In this document: positions 17,513 through 26,863 of the stretch, in pieces
Numbering within the stretch: position 1 is the stretch's first letter
Layout of the letters: every line of letters begins with the position of its first letter
NCBI RefSeq assembly: GCF_014645655.1
Contig: NZ_BMMD01000001.1
Location: 28,229 to 92,228, forward strand
Source of the DNA: Agromyces bauzanensis
Lineage (GTDB): Bacteria; Actinomycetota; Actinomycetes; Actinomycetales; Microbacteriaceae
DNA length: 64,000 nucleotides
Direction of reading: 5' to 3'
Notes under the pieces: model-generated
What the model saw: the letters and a program-made list of their open reading frames with translations, nothing else
Told to the model about the DNA's origin: nothing
The model's database searches: none
Translations under genes and position numbers: made by a program

Positions 17513-18715
17513 TCAGTGCGAGAACGGCCCGCCCATGCCGGCGTGCTCGCCACGGTTGCGGTAGTGCCTCGACCGCAGGGTCACGACGATCGCCGACAGC
17601 ACGATGGCGATGCCCGATCCGACGAGCACGGCCAAGGTGCCCTCGTCCTGTACGCCGGGCAGATCCGCGAATGCCAGCTCGTTCATCAGCAGCGAGACGG
17701 TGAATCCGATGCCGCCGAGCGCGCCGACCATGGCGAGATCAGCCAGGGTGAGTGGGCTACCGGCCCGCCGCCGCCTCGCGATCAAGCTGCCGAACAGGCC
17801 GGCTGCGACGATGCCGACGATCTTGCCGACCGGCAGGCCGACGAGGATGCCCCAGAACGCGGGATCGAGCTGTGCGGGCTGCACCTGCGGCACCGGGACC
17901 ATGGCCGCGGTGAGCGCGAACAGCGGCAGGATGACGCCGTTCGACCACGGCTCGAGCTCATGCGCCGCTCGACCACCCGGTCGACGCGACATCACGAGAC
18001 CCAGGGCGACCCCCGCGATCGTCGCGTGCACGCCCGACCGGTAGATGAAGTACCACGCGACCAACGCGAGCACGACGAGCACCGCGACGATCGGCCACTG
18101 CGACCGGCGCTCGAGGATCCACTCGGATCGCGGCCTGAGCAGGCGACTCACCGTCCCGAAGAGCGCGATCGCGATCGTCGCGAACCCGAGTGAGCCCAGG
18201 TCGGCGTCGCTCGTGAAGAAGAACGCGATGATGAGGATCGCGATGAGGTCGTCGAGCAACGCGAGGGCCAGGAGGAACACGCGCACGCGGGTCGGGATCC
18301 AGCGCCCGAACACGGCGAGCACGCCGAGCGCGAACGCGATGTCGGTGGCCGTCGGGATCGGCCAACCGCTGACCGTGTCGCGGTCCGCCGTGAAGCCGAG
18401 GTAGATGAGGGCGGGTGCGATGACGCCGCCGAGCGCGGCGAGCGCGGGCAGGAGCGCCTTCGTGAAGCTGTTCAACTCGCCGATCACCAGCTCTCGCTTG
18501 AGCTCGACGGCCACGATGAAGAAGAAGACGGCGAGCAGGCCGTCGCTGATCCAGTGGCCGGCCGACAGATCGAGCCCGAGGACGGGGAGCTCGAGATGGC
18601 GATCCATCACGTCGATGACGGTCGGCCCGATGGGGAGGTTCGCGATGACGAGGCCGATGACGGCGGCGGCGAGCAGGAGGCCTGCCGCCCACCGTTCGGA
18701 TCTGAGGATTCTCAC
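17513..18715 (-). CDS. nhaA: Na+/H+ antiporter NhaA
   Basis: Exports Na+ in exchange for H+ across the membrane. The 400 residues carry about 12 hydrophobic segments with the NhaA hallmarks FFFIVAVELKREL, PIPTATDIAFALGVL and the transport-site LALALLDDLIAILIIA with two adjacent Asp. Adjacent stretches MSRRPGGRAAHELEPWSNGVILPLFAL and GKIVGI are also typical. It lies 9 bases downstream of nhaB on the same strand, so both antiporters come from one transcript. It converges on mfd. Confidence 0.94.
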   Translation of the reverse strand: MRILRSERWAAGLLLAAAVIGLVIANLPIGPTVIDVMDRHLELPVLGLDLSAGHWISDGLLAVFFFIVAVELKRELVIGELNSFTKALLPALAALGGVIAPALIYLGFTADRDTVSGWPIPTATDIAFALGVLAVFGRWIPTRVRVFLLALALLDDLIAILIIAFFFTSDADLGSLGFATIAIALFGTVSRLLRPRSEWILERRSQWPIVAVLVVLALVAWYFIYRSGVHATIAGVALGLVMSRRPGGRAAHELEPWSNGVILPLFALTAAMVPVPQVQPAQLDPAFWGILVGLPVGKIVGIVAAGLFGSLIARRRRAGSPLTLADLAMVGALGGIGFTVSLLMNELAFADLPGVQDEGTLAVLVGSGIAIVLSAIVVTLRSRHYRNRGEHAGMGGPFSH

Positions 18716-18724
18716 GGCGCTCGA

Positions 18725-20245
18725 TCAGACGAGGTAGGTGATGGCGAGCAGCGCCGTCGTCGTGAGCGTGATCGTGTACGGCAGCGCCATCCACAGCATG
18801 CGAACGTAGCCGAGGCGGATGAGCGGGGCGAGCGCCGAGGTCAGCAGGAACAGGAAGGCGGCCTGGCCGTTCGGCGTCGCCACGCTCGGCACGTTGGTGC
18901 CGGCGTTCACCGCGATCGCGAGGGCCTCGAACTGATCGTGCGTGATCGTGCCGGCGTCGAAGGCATTCGCGATCTCGGTGATGTAGACCGTCGCCACGAA
19001 CACGTTGTCGCTGATCGCCGAGAGCGCGCCGGTGGCGAGGAACAGCACGGTCAACTGCTGCTGGCCGTCGAGGGCGAGGACGGCGTCGATGATCGGCGTG
19101 AAGAGTCCCTGGGTGTTGATCATCGCGACGATCGCGAAGAAGGTCACGAGCAGGGCCGTGAACGGCATCGCGTCCTGGAAGGCGCGACCGAGCGAATGCT
19201 CGTCGATGATGCCGTTGAAGGCGGTCACGAGGACGATGACCAGCAGGCCGACCAGTCCCACCTCGGCGAGGTGGAAGGCCAGTGCCGCCACGAGGGCGAC
19301 GGCGGTGATCGCCTGCATGGTCAGTCTGGCCCGGCGTCGCGGGTCGTGCTTGGCCGCCTGCTGTCGCTCCCACCGCTCCATGACTTCGCGGACGGATGCC
19401 GGCAGTTGGGCTCCGTACCCGAACCAGCCCGTCTTCTCGAGCAGGAACGTCGTGATGAGCCCGGCGATCAGCACGGGGATGGAGACCGGGAGCATTCGGA
19501 CGAGGAACTCGGCGAACCCCCATCCGACGATCTCGCCGATGAGGAGGTTCTGCGGCTCCCCCACGAGCGTGGCGAGCCCGCCGAGCGCCGTGCCGACGGC
19601 CGCGTGCATCATGAGGTTGCGCAGGAAGTCGCGGAAGCGATCCAGGTCACCGCGCAACGGGTCGTTGACGAGTTCGTCGTCCTCGTGGTCGTGATCGTCG
19701 TCGAACCCGCGGTCCGAGGCGAAGCGGTGGTAGACGGCGTACAGGCCGGTCCCCACGGCGATGACGACCGCGATCACGGTCAGGGCATCGAGGAAGGCGG
19801 AGAGCACGGCCGCGACCCCGGTGAAGGTGATCGAGAGCAGGATCTTCGAGCGCACTGCGACCAGCAGCTTCGAGAACACCAGCAGCAGGAGTTCGCGGAG
19901 GAAGTAGATGCCGGCGACCATGAACATCACCAGGAGGATCACGGAGAAGTTCGCCGTGGTCTCGTGGTAGACGCTCTCGGCGCTCGTCATGCCGAGGACG
20001 ACCGCCTCGATCGCGAGCAGGCCTCCGGGCTGCAGGGGGTAGCACTTGAGCGCCATCACCAGCGTGAAGATGAACTCGGCCACGAACAGCCACCCGGTCA
20101 CGAAGGGCCCGACGAGGAGCAGCGCGACGGGGTTCAGCACGAGGAACGCGACGATCGTGAGCTTGTACCAGCGCGGCGCACTCCCGAGGAAGTTCCGCAC
20201 CAGAGCAGTTGAGAACCCGCGCACGGGCGTGCGGCTGTCGGTCAT
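18725..20245 (-). CDS. nhaB: Na+/H+ antiporter NhaB
   Basis: Electrogenic Na+/H+ antiporter of the ion-transporter superfamily. The 506 residues with 10-12 membrane segments keep long stretches I recognise from enterobacterial NhaB: [69 protein letters not shown] and [20 protein letters not shown]-like text. ATG at 20245 follows GGGGATCAC. NhaB is mostly a gammaproteobacterial family, so a copy this similar in an actinobacterium suggests transfer, although base composition matches the surroundings. It is first in an nhaB-nhaA operon. Confidence 0.94.
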   Translation of the reverse strand: [506 protein letters not shown]

Positions 20246-20258
20246 GTGATCCCCGTCT

Positions 20259-20272
20259 GGCGGCGCGCCGCC
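20259..20272. promoter_or_regulatory. 14-bp perfect palindrome in the nhaB leader
   Basis: GGCGGCGCGCCGCC lies 14 bases before the nhaB ATG on the transcript side and would form a tight hairpin just upstream of the ribosome binding site. A control role is speculative. Confidence 0.35.
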
Positions 20273-20343
20273 GGGTCGCGTTCGGATGAACGGATGCGAT
20301 GCCTCGCCCCGGCCGACCAGACTTCCCGGCACTCCCGGTTCCG

Positions 20344-20366
20344 ATCCTAGCGGCAGCGCCTAGCAT
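20344..20366. promoter_or_regulatory. back-to-back -10 elements for nhaB and mazG
   Basis: TAGGAT on the minus strand (20349-20344) serves nhaB with a leader of about 95 bases. TAGCAT on the plus strand (20361-20366) serves mazG. The hexamers are only 11 bases apart, so each promoter covers the other's upstream region. TAGCAT overlaps an in-frame ATG at 20365, which argues for the later GTG as the mazG start. Confidence 0.45.
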
Positions 20367-20400
20367 GGCTGCGAGGGCGACAGCCCGGAGGGGAGCGATC

Positions 20401-21150
20401 GTGGGCGACATCCGGCACCTGACGTCGACGGGGGCAACCACGCCCGGACCGACCGCGCGGTCGGCCACGCCGCTCGATGAGCTCATCGAGACCGTCGCGT
20501 TCCTGAGGGCGCCCGGCGGCTGCCCGTGGGACGCCGACCAGACCCACGAGAGCCTCGTGCAGTACCTCGTCGAGGAGAGCTGGGAGCTCATCGAGGCGAT
20601 CGAGTCTGGCAACCGCGCGGAGCTCATCGAGGAACTCGGCGACGTGCTCTACCAGGTGCTGTTCCACGCCGACCTCGCCGCCCACACGCCCGGTGAGGAC
20701 TTCGACATCCAGGACGTCGCGGCGCACATGACCGAGAAGATGGTGTCGCGGCATCCGCACGTCTTCGGCGGCGACCGCACCGCCGAGACGGCCGACGACG
20801 TCGTCTCGTTCTGGGACGAGCTGAAGGCCGACGAGAAGCCGCACCGCACGAGCGTGCTCGACGGCATCCCGCGCGGCATGCCCGCGCTCGCCCTCGCGCA
20901 GAAGGTGCTCGGCAAGGCCGAGAAGGTGGGCGTGCGGGTGACGTCGGCGTCGATTCCTGATGGCCCGGAGCCGCCGGCAACGGAGGGCGAGCTCGGTCGC
21001 ACGCTGCTCGCGCTCGTGGCATCCGCTCGGGCGCAGGGGCTCGATGCGGAGCGTGCGCTGCGTCACGCCGTGCGCGACCTCGAGGGCCAGGTGCGCTCCG
21101 CGGAGGAACGCACGGGCGAGGACGCCGAGAGCGACAGGCCGGGCGACTAG
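20401..21150 (+). CDS. mazG: nucleoside triphosphate pyrophosphohydrolase MazG
   Basis: Hydrolyses (d)NTPs to monophosphates and pyrophosphate, a house-cleaning role. The 249 residues show FLRAPGGCPWDADQTHESL, the metal-binding EESWELIEAIE and EELGDVLYQVLFHA (ExxE...ExxD), then HPHVFGG. The second MazG domain is shortened to an acidic tail. GTG at 20401 is chosen with GGAGGGG upstream. Its place between mfd and eno is the actinobacterial norm. Confidence 0.94.
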   Translation: MGDIRHLTSTGATTPGPTARSATPLDELIETVAFLRAPGGCPWDADQTHESLVQYLVEESWELIEAIESGNRAELIEELGDVLYQVLFHADLAAHTPGEDFDIQDVAAHMTEKMVSRHPHVFGGDRTAETADDVVSFWDELKADEKPHRTSVLDGIPRGMPALALAQKVLGKAEKVGVRVTSASIPDGPEPPATEGELGRTLLALVASARAQGLDAERALRHAVRDLEGQVRSAEERTGEDAESDRPGD

Positions 21151-21221
21151 GGTCGCGGATGCGACGCCCTCGGCGTACCGTCGGAGCAGGCACACGTCGG
21201 CGCGATCACCGAGGAGGCGCG

Positions 21222-21665
21222 ATGGCCATCGACGAGGAGCGCATCGCAGAGTTCTTCGACGAGTACGCGGCGGCGTTGCGGGAGTTCGACGCCGACGCGA
21301 CCGCGCGGCTGTGGGGGCTGCCCGGCATGATCGTCACCGACGAGTTCGCGGGCGCGCTCGAGAGCCGCGCCGACATGTCGGCGGGCCTGGCCTCGTCGTA
21401 TCCCGCGTACCGCATGCTCGGCCTCGAGTCGGCCGTGCCCGAGATCCGCGCCGTCAGCGCCCTCACCGACCGCATCGTGACCGTGCGGGTGCGCTGGAGC
21501 CACCTCGACGCCGACGACGAGCTCATCGTCACCACCGACTACGAATACCTGCTGCGCGATGACGCCGACGGGCTGCACGTGTACCTCGCGGTCGGCATCG
21601 ACGAGGCCGAGGCGCTGCAGCGCGCGGCGCGCGACCGGGGCGTCGACCTCGACCTGTACGGCTGA
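21222..21665 (+). CDS. NTF2/SnoaL-like hypothetical protein
   Basis: A 147-residue soluble protein with the cone-fold pattern of the NTF2-like superfamily. The N-terminal helix IAEFFDEYAAALREFDADATARLW is followed by beta strands (MIVTDEF, VTVRVRWSHLD, ELIVTTDYEYLLR) with the pocket-lining spacing typical of SnoaL-type proteins. ATG at 21222 after GAGGAGG. It could be an enzyme or a binding protein; no active-site set is clear and no function is assigned. Confidence 0.75.
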   Translation: MAIDEERIAEFFDEYAAALREFDADATARLWGLPGMIVTDEFAGALESRADMSAGLASSYPAYRMLGLESAVPEIRAVSALTDRIVTVRVRWSHLDADDELIVTTDYEYLLRDDADGLHVYLAVGIDEAEALQRAARDRGVDLDLYG

Positions 21666-21741
21666 GCGCGGCGGCGCCCGGCCCCGCTTCGGCGTGCCCG
21701 CCGTCCCGGGAGCACCACGGCGTGCTGGAAGAATGGTCGGC

Positions 21742-23022
21742 ATGGCCGCAACCGTCACCCCACCGCGCGGCATGCGCGACTTCCTGCCCGCCGAGAAGGC
21801 CCGCCGCGAGCATGCCCTCGGCGTGATCCGCGACGTGTACCGGGCGCACGGCTTCGACGAGATCGAGACGCCCGTCATGGAGGACTCGCATCGTCTGCAC
21901 GCCGGCCTCGGCGGCGACAACGAGAAGCTCGCGTTCGCCGTGATGAGGCGCGGCCTCACGCCCGACGACCTCGCGGCGGCCGCGGCATCCGGCGACGCCC
22001 TCTCGCTCGCCGACCTCGGCCTGCGCTACGACCTCACCGTGCCGCTCGCGCGGTTCTACGCGACGCACCGGGCCGCGCTGCCGCCCGTGTTCCGGGCGAT
22101 CCAGATCGCGCCCGTGTGGCGGGCCGAGCGCCCGCAGAAGGGCCGCTTCCGGCAGTTCGTGCAGTGCGACATCGACATCATCGGCGAGGCCGGGCCGCTC
22201 GCCGAGCTCGAGCTGCTCACCGCGACCGTCGCGACGCTCGACGCGCTCGGCCTCGGCGACTGCGTCATCCGCATCAACGACCGGCGCATCCTCGGCCGCA
22301 TCCTCGAGTCGTGGGGCGTGCCCGAGGAGTTCCGCGAGCGCGCCCTCATCACGATCGACAAGCTCGACAAGATCGGCACCGGTGGAGTGGCGGCCGAGCT
22401 GCGCGAGCTCGGGATCGTCGGGGACAGCGGCGCGGATGGGCCGGATGTCGCGGCCGAGCTCGAGGCGCTCACGGCGGCCGACTGGCACCTGCACGACGGC
22501 GTCGTGAGGCTGCCGGCGTGGCTCGACCTCGAGGCGTACGACGACCTCCTCGCACTCCGCGAGGCCATGCCGAACTCAGCGATCGAGTTCGACCCGACGC
22601 TCGTGCGCGGCATGGGCTACTACACGGGCACGATCTTCGAGATCGCGCACCCCGACCTCGGCTACTCGCTCGGCGGCGGCGGTCGCTACGACCACATGAT
22701 CGGGCGGTTCCTCGGCCAGGAGGTGCCCGCGTGCGGCTTCTCGATCGGGTTCGAGCGCATCGTCGACCTGCTCGCCGTGCACGACGAGGGCCGGCCGCGC
22801 TCGGTCGTGCTCGTCTACGACGCGGAGGTCGACCCGGCCACGCTGCTCGCGCTGAAGCACGAGCTCGTGGCATCCGGAACCCGCGTGCGCTTCGAGCGCC
22901 GCGTCAAGAACGTGCGCGCCCTGCTCGACCGGGTCACCGCCGACGGCTTCGACGCGTGGGCCCAGGTGGGAGGGGAGACGACGGATGCATCGTCGCTCGC
23001 GTTCCGCGAACTCGACGCGTAA
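21742..23022 (+). CDS. hisS: histidine-tRNA ligase
   Basis: Class II aminoacyl-tRNA synthetase charging tRNA-His. The 426 residues contain motif 1 (PPRGMRDFLPAE and HGFDEIETPVMED), motif 2 with APVWRAERPQKGRFRQFVQCDID, the His-specific LVRGMGYYTGTIFEI and motif 3 GGGGRYDHMIGRF...CGFSIGFERI. The C-terminal anticodon-binding domain is present but short. ATG 21742 or an ATG three codons earlier (21733) could be the start. The position between mazG and eno is a variation on the conserved order. Confidence 0.93.
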   Translation: MAATVTPPRGMRDFLPAEKARREHALGVIRDVYRAHGFDEIETPVMEDSHRLHAGLGGDNEKLAFAVMRRGLTPDDLAAAAASGDALSLADLGLRYDLTVPLARFYATHRAALPPVFRAIQIAPVWRAERPQKGRFRQFVQCDIDIIGEAGPLAELELLTATVATLDALGLGDCVIRINDRRILGRILESWGVPEEFRERALITIDKLDKIGTGGVAAELRELGIVGDSGADGPDVAAELEALTAADWHLHDGVVRLPAWLDLEAYDDLLALREAMPNSAIEFDPTLVRGMGYYTGTIFEIAHPDLGYSLGGGGRYDHMIGRFLGQEVPACGFSIGFERIVDLLAVHDEGRPRSVVLVYDAEVDPATLLALKHELVASGTRVRFERRVKNVRALLDRVTADGFDAWAQVGGETTDASSLAFRELDA

Positions 23023-23112
23023 CGCGTGCCGCGGCCCGCGCACCGGCTCACTCGCATGCTTCGGTCCCGCCCGCACCCTCGCCCGCCCTCACCCTCGCCC
23101 GCCTGCCTTCAT

Positions 23113-23169
23113 CGAACCGTCGCAAACCGCGGGTTCGCTCTCGGAACATCCGCGGTTTGCGACGGTTCG
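23113..23169. repeat. palindromic intergenic element A
   Basis: Perfect 19-bp inverted arms CGAACCGTCGCAAACCGCG (23113-23131) and its complement (23151-23169) around a 19-base loop, flanked by CTTCAT and a G-rich run. A related element lies at 24131-24191 on the far side of the decayed DUF559 gene. Confidence 0.85.
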
Positions 23170-23237
23170 GTGGGGGAGGGGGACGCGGCTGTGGAGAGTG
23201 CGCGGACCGTTTGCGCCGCTGCGGGCAGAGTGTGCGC

Positions 23238-24047
23238 GTGACTCGTCAGACACCGCTCCCGTCCCATCTGCGCGGGGCCGCGTTCCGCACCGACGAAACC
23301 GGATTCCATGAGGCGAGTGTCGGTCGGCTGCGCGCCCTCGACCTGCAGCGACCGTTCCACGGCGTGCGGTCGTCCGGCCTCGATCTCGATGACCTGATCG
23401 ACCGGTGCTGGGCGTACGAACCGCTGCTACGTCGGGGTGAGGCGTTCAGCCACGAAACCGCAGCCGGGGCTGTACGGACCGCCGTTGCCGTCGAAGGGCG
23501 TCGACCTCCACGTGACCGCGCCAGCCGGTGTCGAACGTGCGCGATCGGACGGAGTCTCCGGCCACGAGCTGGCCGGCGTGATCCCGATCAGGTTGCATCT
23601 CGGGCTGCCGGTGGTCTCGCCGGCGCTCGTGTGGTGCCAACTCGCGACCGTGCTCGGGGTGCCCGATCTCGTGGCCGTCGGAGAGCGATCGTCACGGGAG
23701 CACGAACGCGCCGGAAGCGGCAGCCCGCGCTCGGCACGCCCGCCGACCTGCAACGGCTCGCGTCGTGGTGGGGTCGGCGACGGGGAGCCCGAGAGCTGGC
23801 GCGGGCGCTGCCGCTCGTGCGCATCGGCGCCGAGTCGCGGCCCGAGACGCACCTGCGCCTGCTCCTGGTGACGTCCGGCCTGCCGGAACCGCTCCTCAAC
23901 GACCCCACGTCGCTCCTTGACGGAGAGGTCCTGCATCCCGACCTCAAGTACGTCCAGTGGCGCATCGTGGAGGTCACCTCCGACGATCTCCACGTGGATT
24001 CCTCGAGCTTGCCGGCCCGCATCCGCGAGCTGATCGCGACCGCCTGA
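23238..24047 (+). pseudogene. DUF559-type (Vsr-like) protein, broken
   Basis: Remnant of a common actinobacterial family with an AbiEi-like N-terminus and a DUF559 nuclease-like C-terminus. The N-terminal part reads LRALDLQRPFHGVRSSGLDLDDL and GEAFSHETAAG. At about 23466 one extra G in a GGGG run shifts the frame; the next frame continues LYGPPLPSKGVDLHVTAPAG to DLVAVGE. At about 23682 a base is missing and the first frame resumes with AIVTGARTRRK and RIGAESRPETHLRLLLV. Near the end, DLKYVQWRIVEVTSDDL joins two segments that in intact relatives are separated by the acidic catalytic stretch, so that part is deleted. Three lesions make this a pseudogene. Confidence 0.8.
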
Positions 24048-24130
24048 TTCCTTGGCCGACCGGCCAGCGAGCCGCCCATGCCCACTCGCGCGAGCCGCGT
24101 TCCCGCCCACTCGCGCGACCACGTCGCTTC

Positions 24131-24191
24131 ATCCGACCGTCGCAAACGGTCGACGGCCCGGCCGCAAACCCACAGTCTGCGACGGTTCGAT
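24131..24191. repeat. palindromic intergenic element B
   Basis: Imperfect inverted arms of 17 bases (24131-24147 and 24175-24191, three mismatches) with the same ACCGTCGCAAAC / TGCGACGGT core as element A. A further partial copy of the core (GGCCGCAAACC) lies in the loop. Confidence 0.75.
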
Positions 24192-24256
24192 GAGGGAGGT
24201 GAGGAGGAGGCAGCCGCGGCATCCGGCCTCGAACGTCACGCGTGAGCGCGCCTCAC

Positions 24257-25600
<1,344 letters not shown>

Positions 25601-25606
25601 TCGGGT

Positions 25607-25636
25607 GTCGGGGGCGGCCGTGGGGCCGCCCCCGAC
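25607..25636 (+). terminator. eno terminator hairpin
   Basis: A 13-bp perfect stem (25607-25619 with 25624-25636) and a GTGG loop follow the eno stop by 6 bases. Only a weak T run (CTTTCC) follows, as is common in high-GC genomes. Confidence 0.7.
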
Positions 25637-25664
25637 GCGCTTTCCGGGCCGGTGAGGAGGGGCG

Positions 25665-26303
25665 ATGACGCAGGATGCCTCTCGCCCGCCGCGGCGGCCC
25701 GCCGGTGCGGGCAAGAAGCCCGCTTCCGCCAAGCCTGCCGCGTCTGCCAAGGCAGCCGCTTCCGGCAAGCCGGCGCCCGGCAAGCCCGTGCCGCGCACGC
25801 CCGCCGTGTCCGAGCCTCACCGGCCCGCCACGAAGGCCACGACGACCACGTCGCCGGCGGCCGTGCGCGCGGGGTGGCTGAGCGGCATCCGATTCTCAGG
25901 CTTCTCGCTCATCATGGTGGGTGTGCTCGTGCTCGCGGTCGTGGTGCTGGCGCCGACCGTCGCGGCGTTCGCGCAGCAGCGTCAGCAGATCGCCGAGCTG
26001 CGCGCCGCCGTCTCCGCGCAGGAGGAGGAGGTGCAGCGGCTCCGCGACGAGCGTGAACGCTGGAACGACGAGACGTTCATCATGACCCAGGCACGTGAGC
26101 GGCTCTACTACGTGATGCCCGGCGAGGTGAGCTACCTCGTCATCGACGACCGGAGTGATGCAGCCAAGGCGGATGCCGCAACCGAGGTCTCGGCCGAGGT
26201 GACCGAATCGAAGGGCGACTGGATGCGCACCCTGCTCGACTCCGTGATGATCGCGGGGCTCGCGCCCGAGCCGACCGCGCCCGCCGAGGGGAGCGATGGA
26301 TGA
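25665..26303 (+). CDS. FtsB/DivIC-like septum formation initiator
   Basis: Bitopic division protein of 212 residues. The cytoplasmic N-terminus is a long Ala/Lys/Pro low-complexity region with ASAKPAASAKAAASGKP repeats. A single membrane helix (SLIMVGVLVLAVVVLAPTVAAF, residues ~84-105) follows. Next comes a periplasmic-side coiled coil QQRQQIAELRAAVSAQEEEVQRLRDE and the family motif YYVMPGEVSYLV. FtsB relatives link FtsL/FtsQ to septal peptidoglycan synthesis. ATG at 25665 has GAGGAGGGG upstream. It overlaps the DUF501 gene by 4 bases, the conserved eno-ftsB-DUF501 order. Confidence 0.88.
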   Translation: MTQDASRPPRRPAGAGKKPASAKPAASAKAAASGKPAPGKPVPRTPAVSEPHRPATKATTTTSPAAVRAGWLSGIRFSGFSLIMVGVLVLAVVVLAPTVAAFAQQRQQIAELRAAVSAQEEEVQRLRDERERWNDETFIMTQARERLYYVMPGEVSYLVIDDRSDAAKADAATEVSAEVTESKGDWMRTLLDSVMIAGLAPEPTAPAEGSDG

Positions 26304-26863
26304 CGCGGCCGCCCTTCGCGCCGGTGAGCGAGCGCGACATCCGCATCGTGTCGGCGCAACTCGGCCGTCGTGCGCGCAACGTGGTCGGCATCGCCGCCCG
26401 CTGCACGTGCGGCGCCCCGACGGTGGTTTCGACCGCGCCGCGCCTGTCCGACGGCACGCCGTTCCCGACGTTCTACTACCTCACGCACCCCGTGGCGACG
26501 GCCGCCATGTCGTTCCTCGAGGCGGCGCAGGTGATGATCGAGTGCGGCGAGCTGCTGGCCGCCGACCCCGAGGTCGCCGCCGCCTACGAGCGGGCGCACC
26601 ACGAGTACCTCGCCGATCGCGAGTCGATCGCCGTGGTGCCCGAGATCGCCGGGATCTCGGCGGGCGGCATGCCGACGCGAGTGAAGTGCCTGCACGCGCT
26701 CGCGGCGCACTCGCTCGCCGCGGGCCCCGGGGTGAATCCCATCGGCGACGTCGCGCTCGAGCGCTCGTCGTGGTCGCCAGACGTCTGCCAGTGCCCCGAC
26801 TACGGCGTCGACGTTCCCGATCCGGCCGATCCCACCGACGACGACACCCGGAGCCGGGCATGA
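26300..26863 (+). CDS. DUF501 domain protein
   Basis: A 187-residue protein with the DUF501 pattern: ERDIRIVSAQLGRRARNVVGIAARCTCG near the start, PFPTFYYLTHP, then GGMPTRVKCLHALAAHSLA and VNPIGD. Conserved Cys (ARCTCG, VKCLH, VCQCPD) and His could bind metal. It overlaps the upstream gene (ATGA) and the downstream protease gene (ATGA), giving a tightly coupled three-gene operon. Function is unknown; in many Actinobacteria ppx follows directly, but here ppx is 9 kb away. Confidence 0.9.
   Translation: MTRPPFAPVSERDIRIVSAQLGRRARNVVGIAARCTCGAPTVVSTAPRLSDGTPFPTFYYLTHPVATAAMSFLEAAQVMIECGELLAADPEVAAAYERAHHEYLADRESIAVVPEIAGISAGGMPTRVKCLHALAAHSLAAGPGVNPIGDVALERSSWSPDVCQCPDYGVDVPDPADPTDDDTRSRA

Noticed and set aside
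18554-20212. Long plus-strand open frame opposite nhaB
   Set aside because: The translation is an Asp/Glu/Arg/Gly-rich shadow; NhaB is clearly encoded on the minus strand.
20365-20401. ATG at 20365 as mazG start
   Set aside because: It overlaps the TAGCAT -10 hexamer; the GTG at 20401 has a strong ribosome binding site and fits the family start better.
25607-25636. Riboswitch or attenuator upstream of the ftsB-like gene
   Set aside because: The stem follows the eno stop directly and has no alternative pairing partner; it is best read as the eno terminator.
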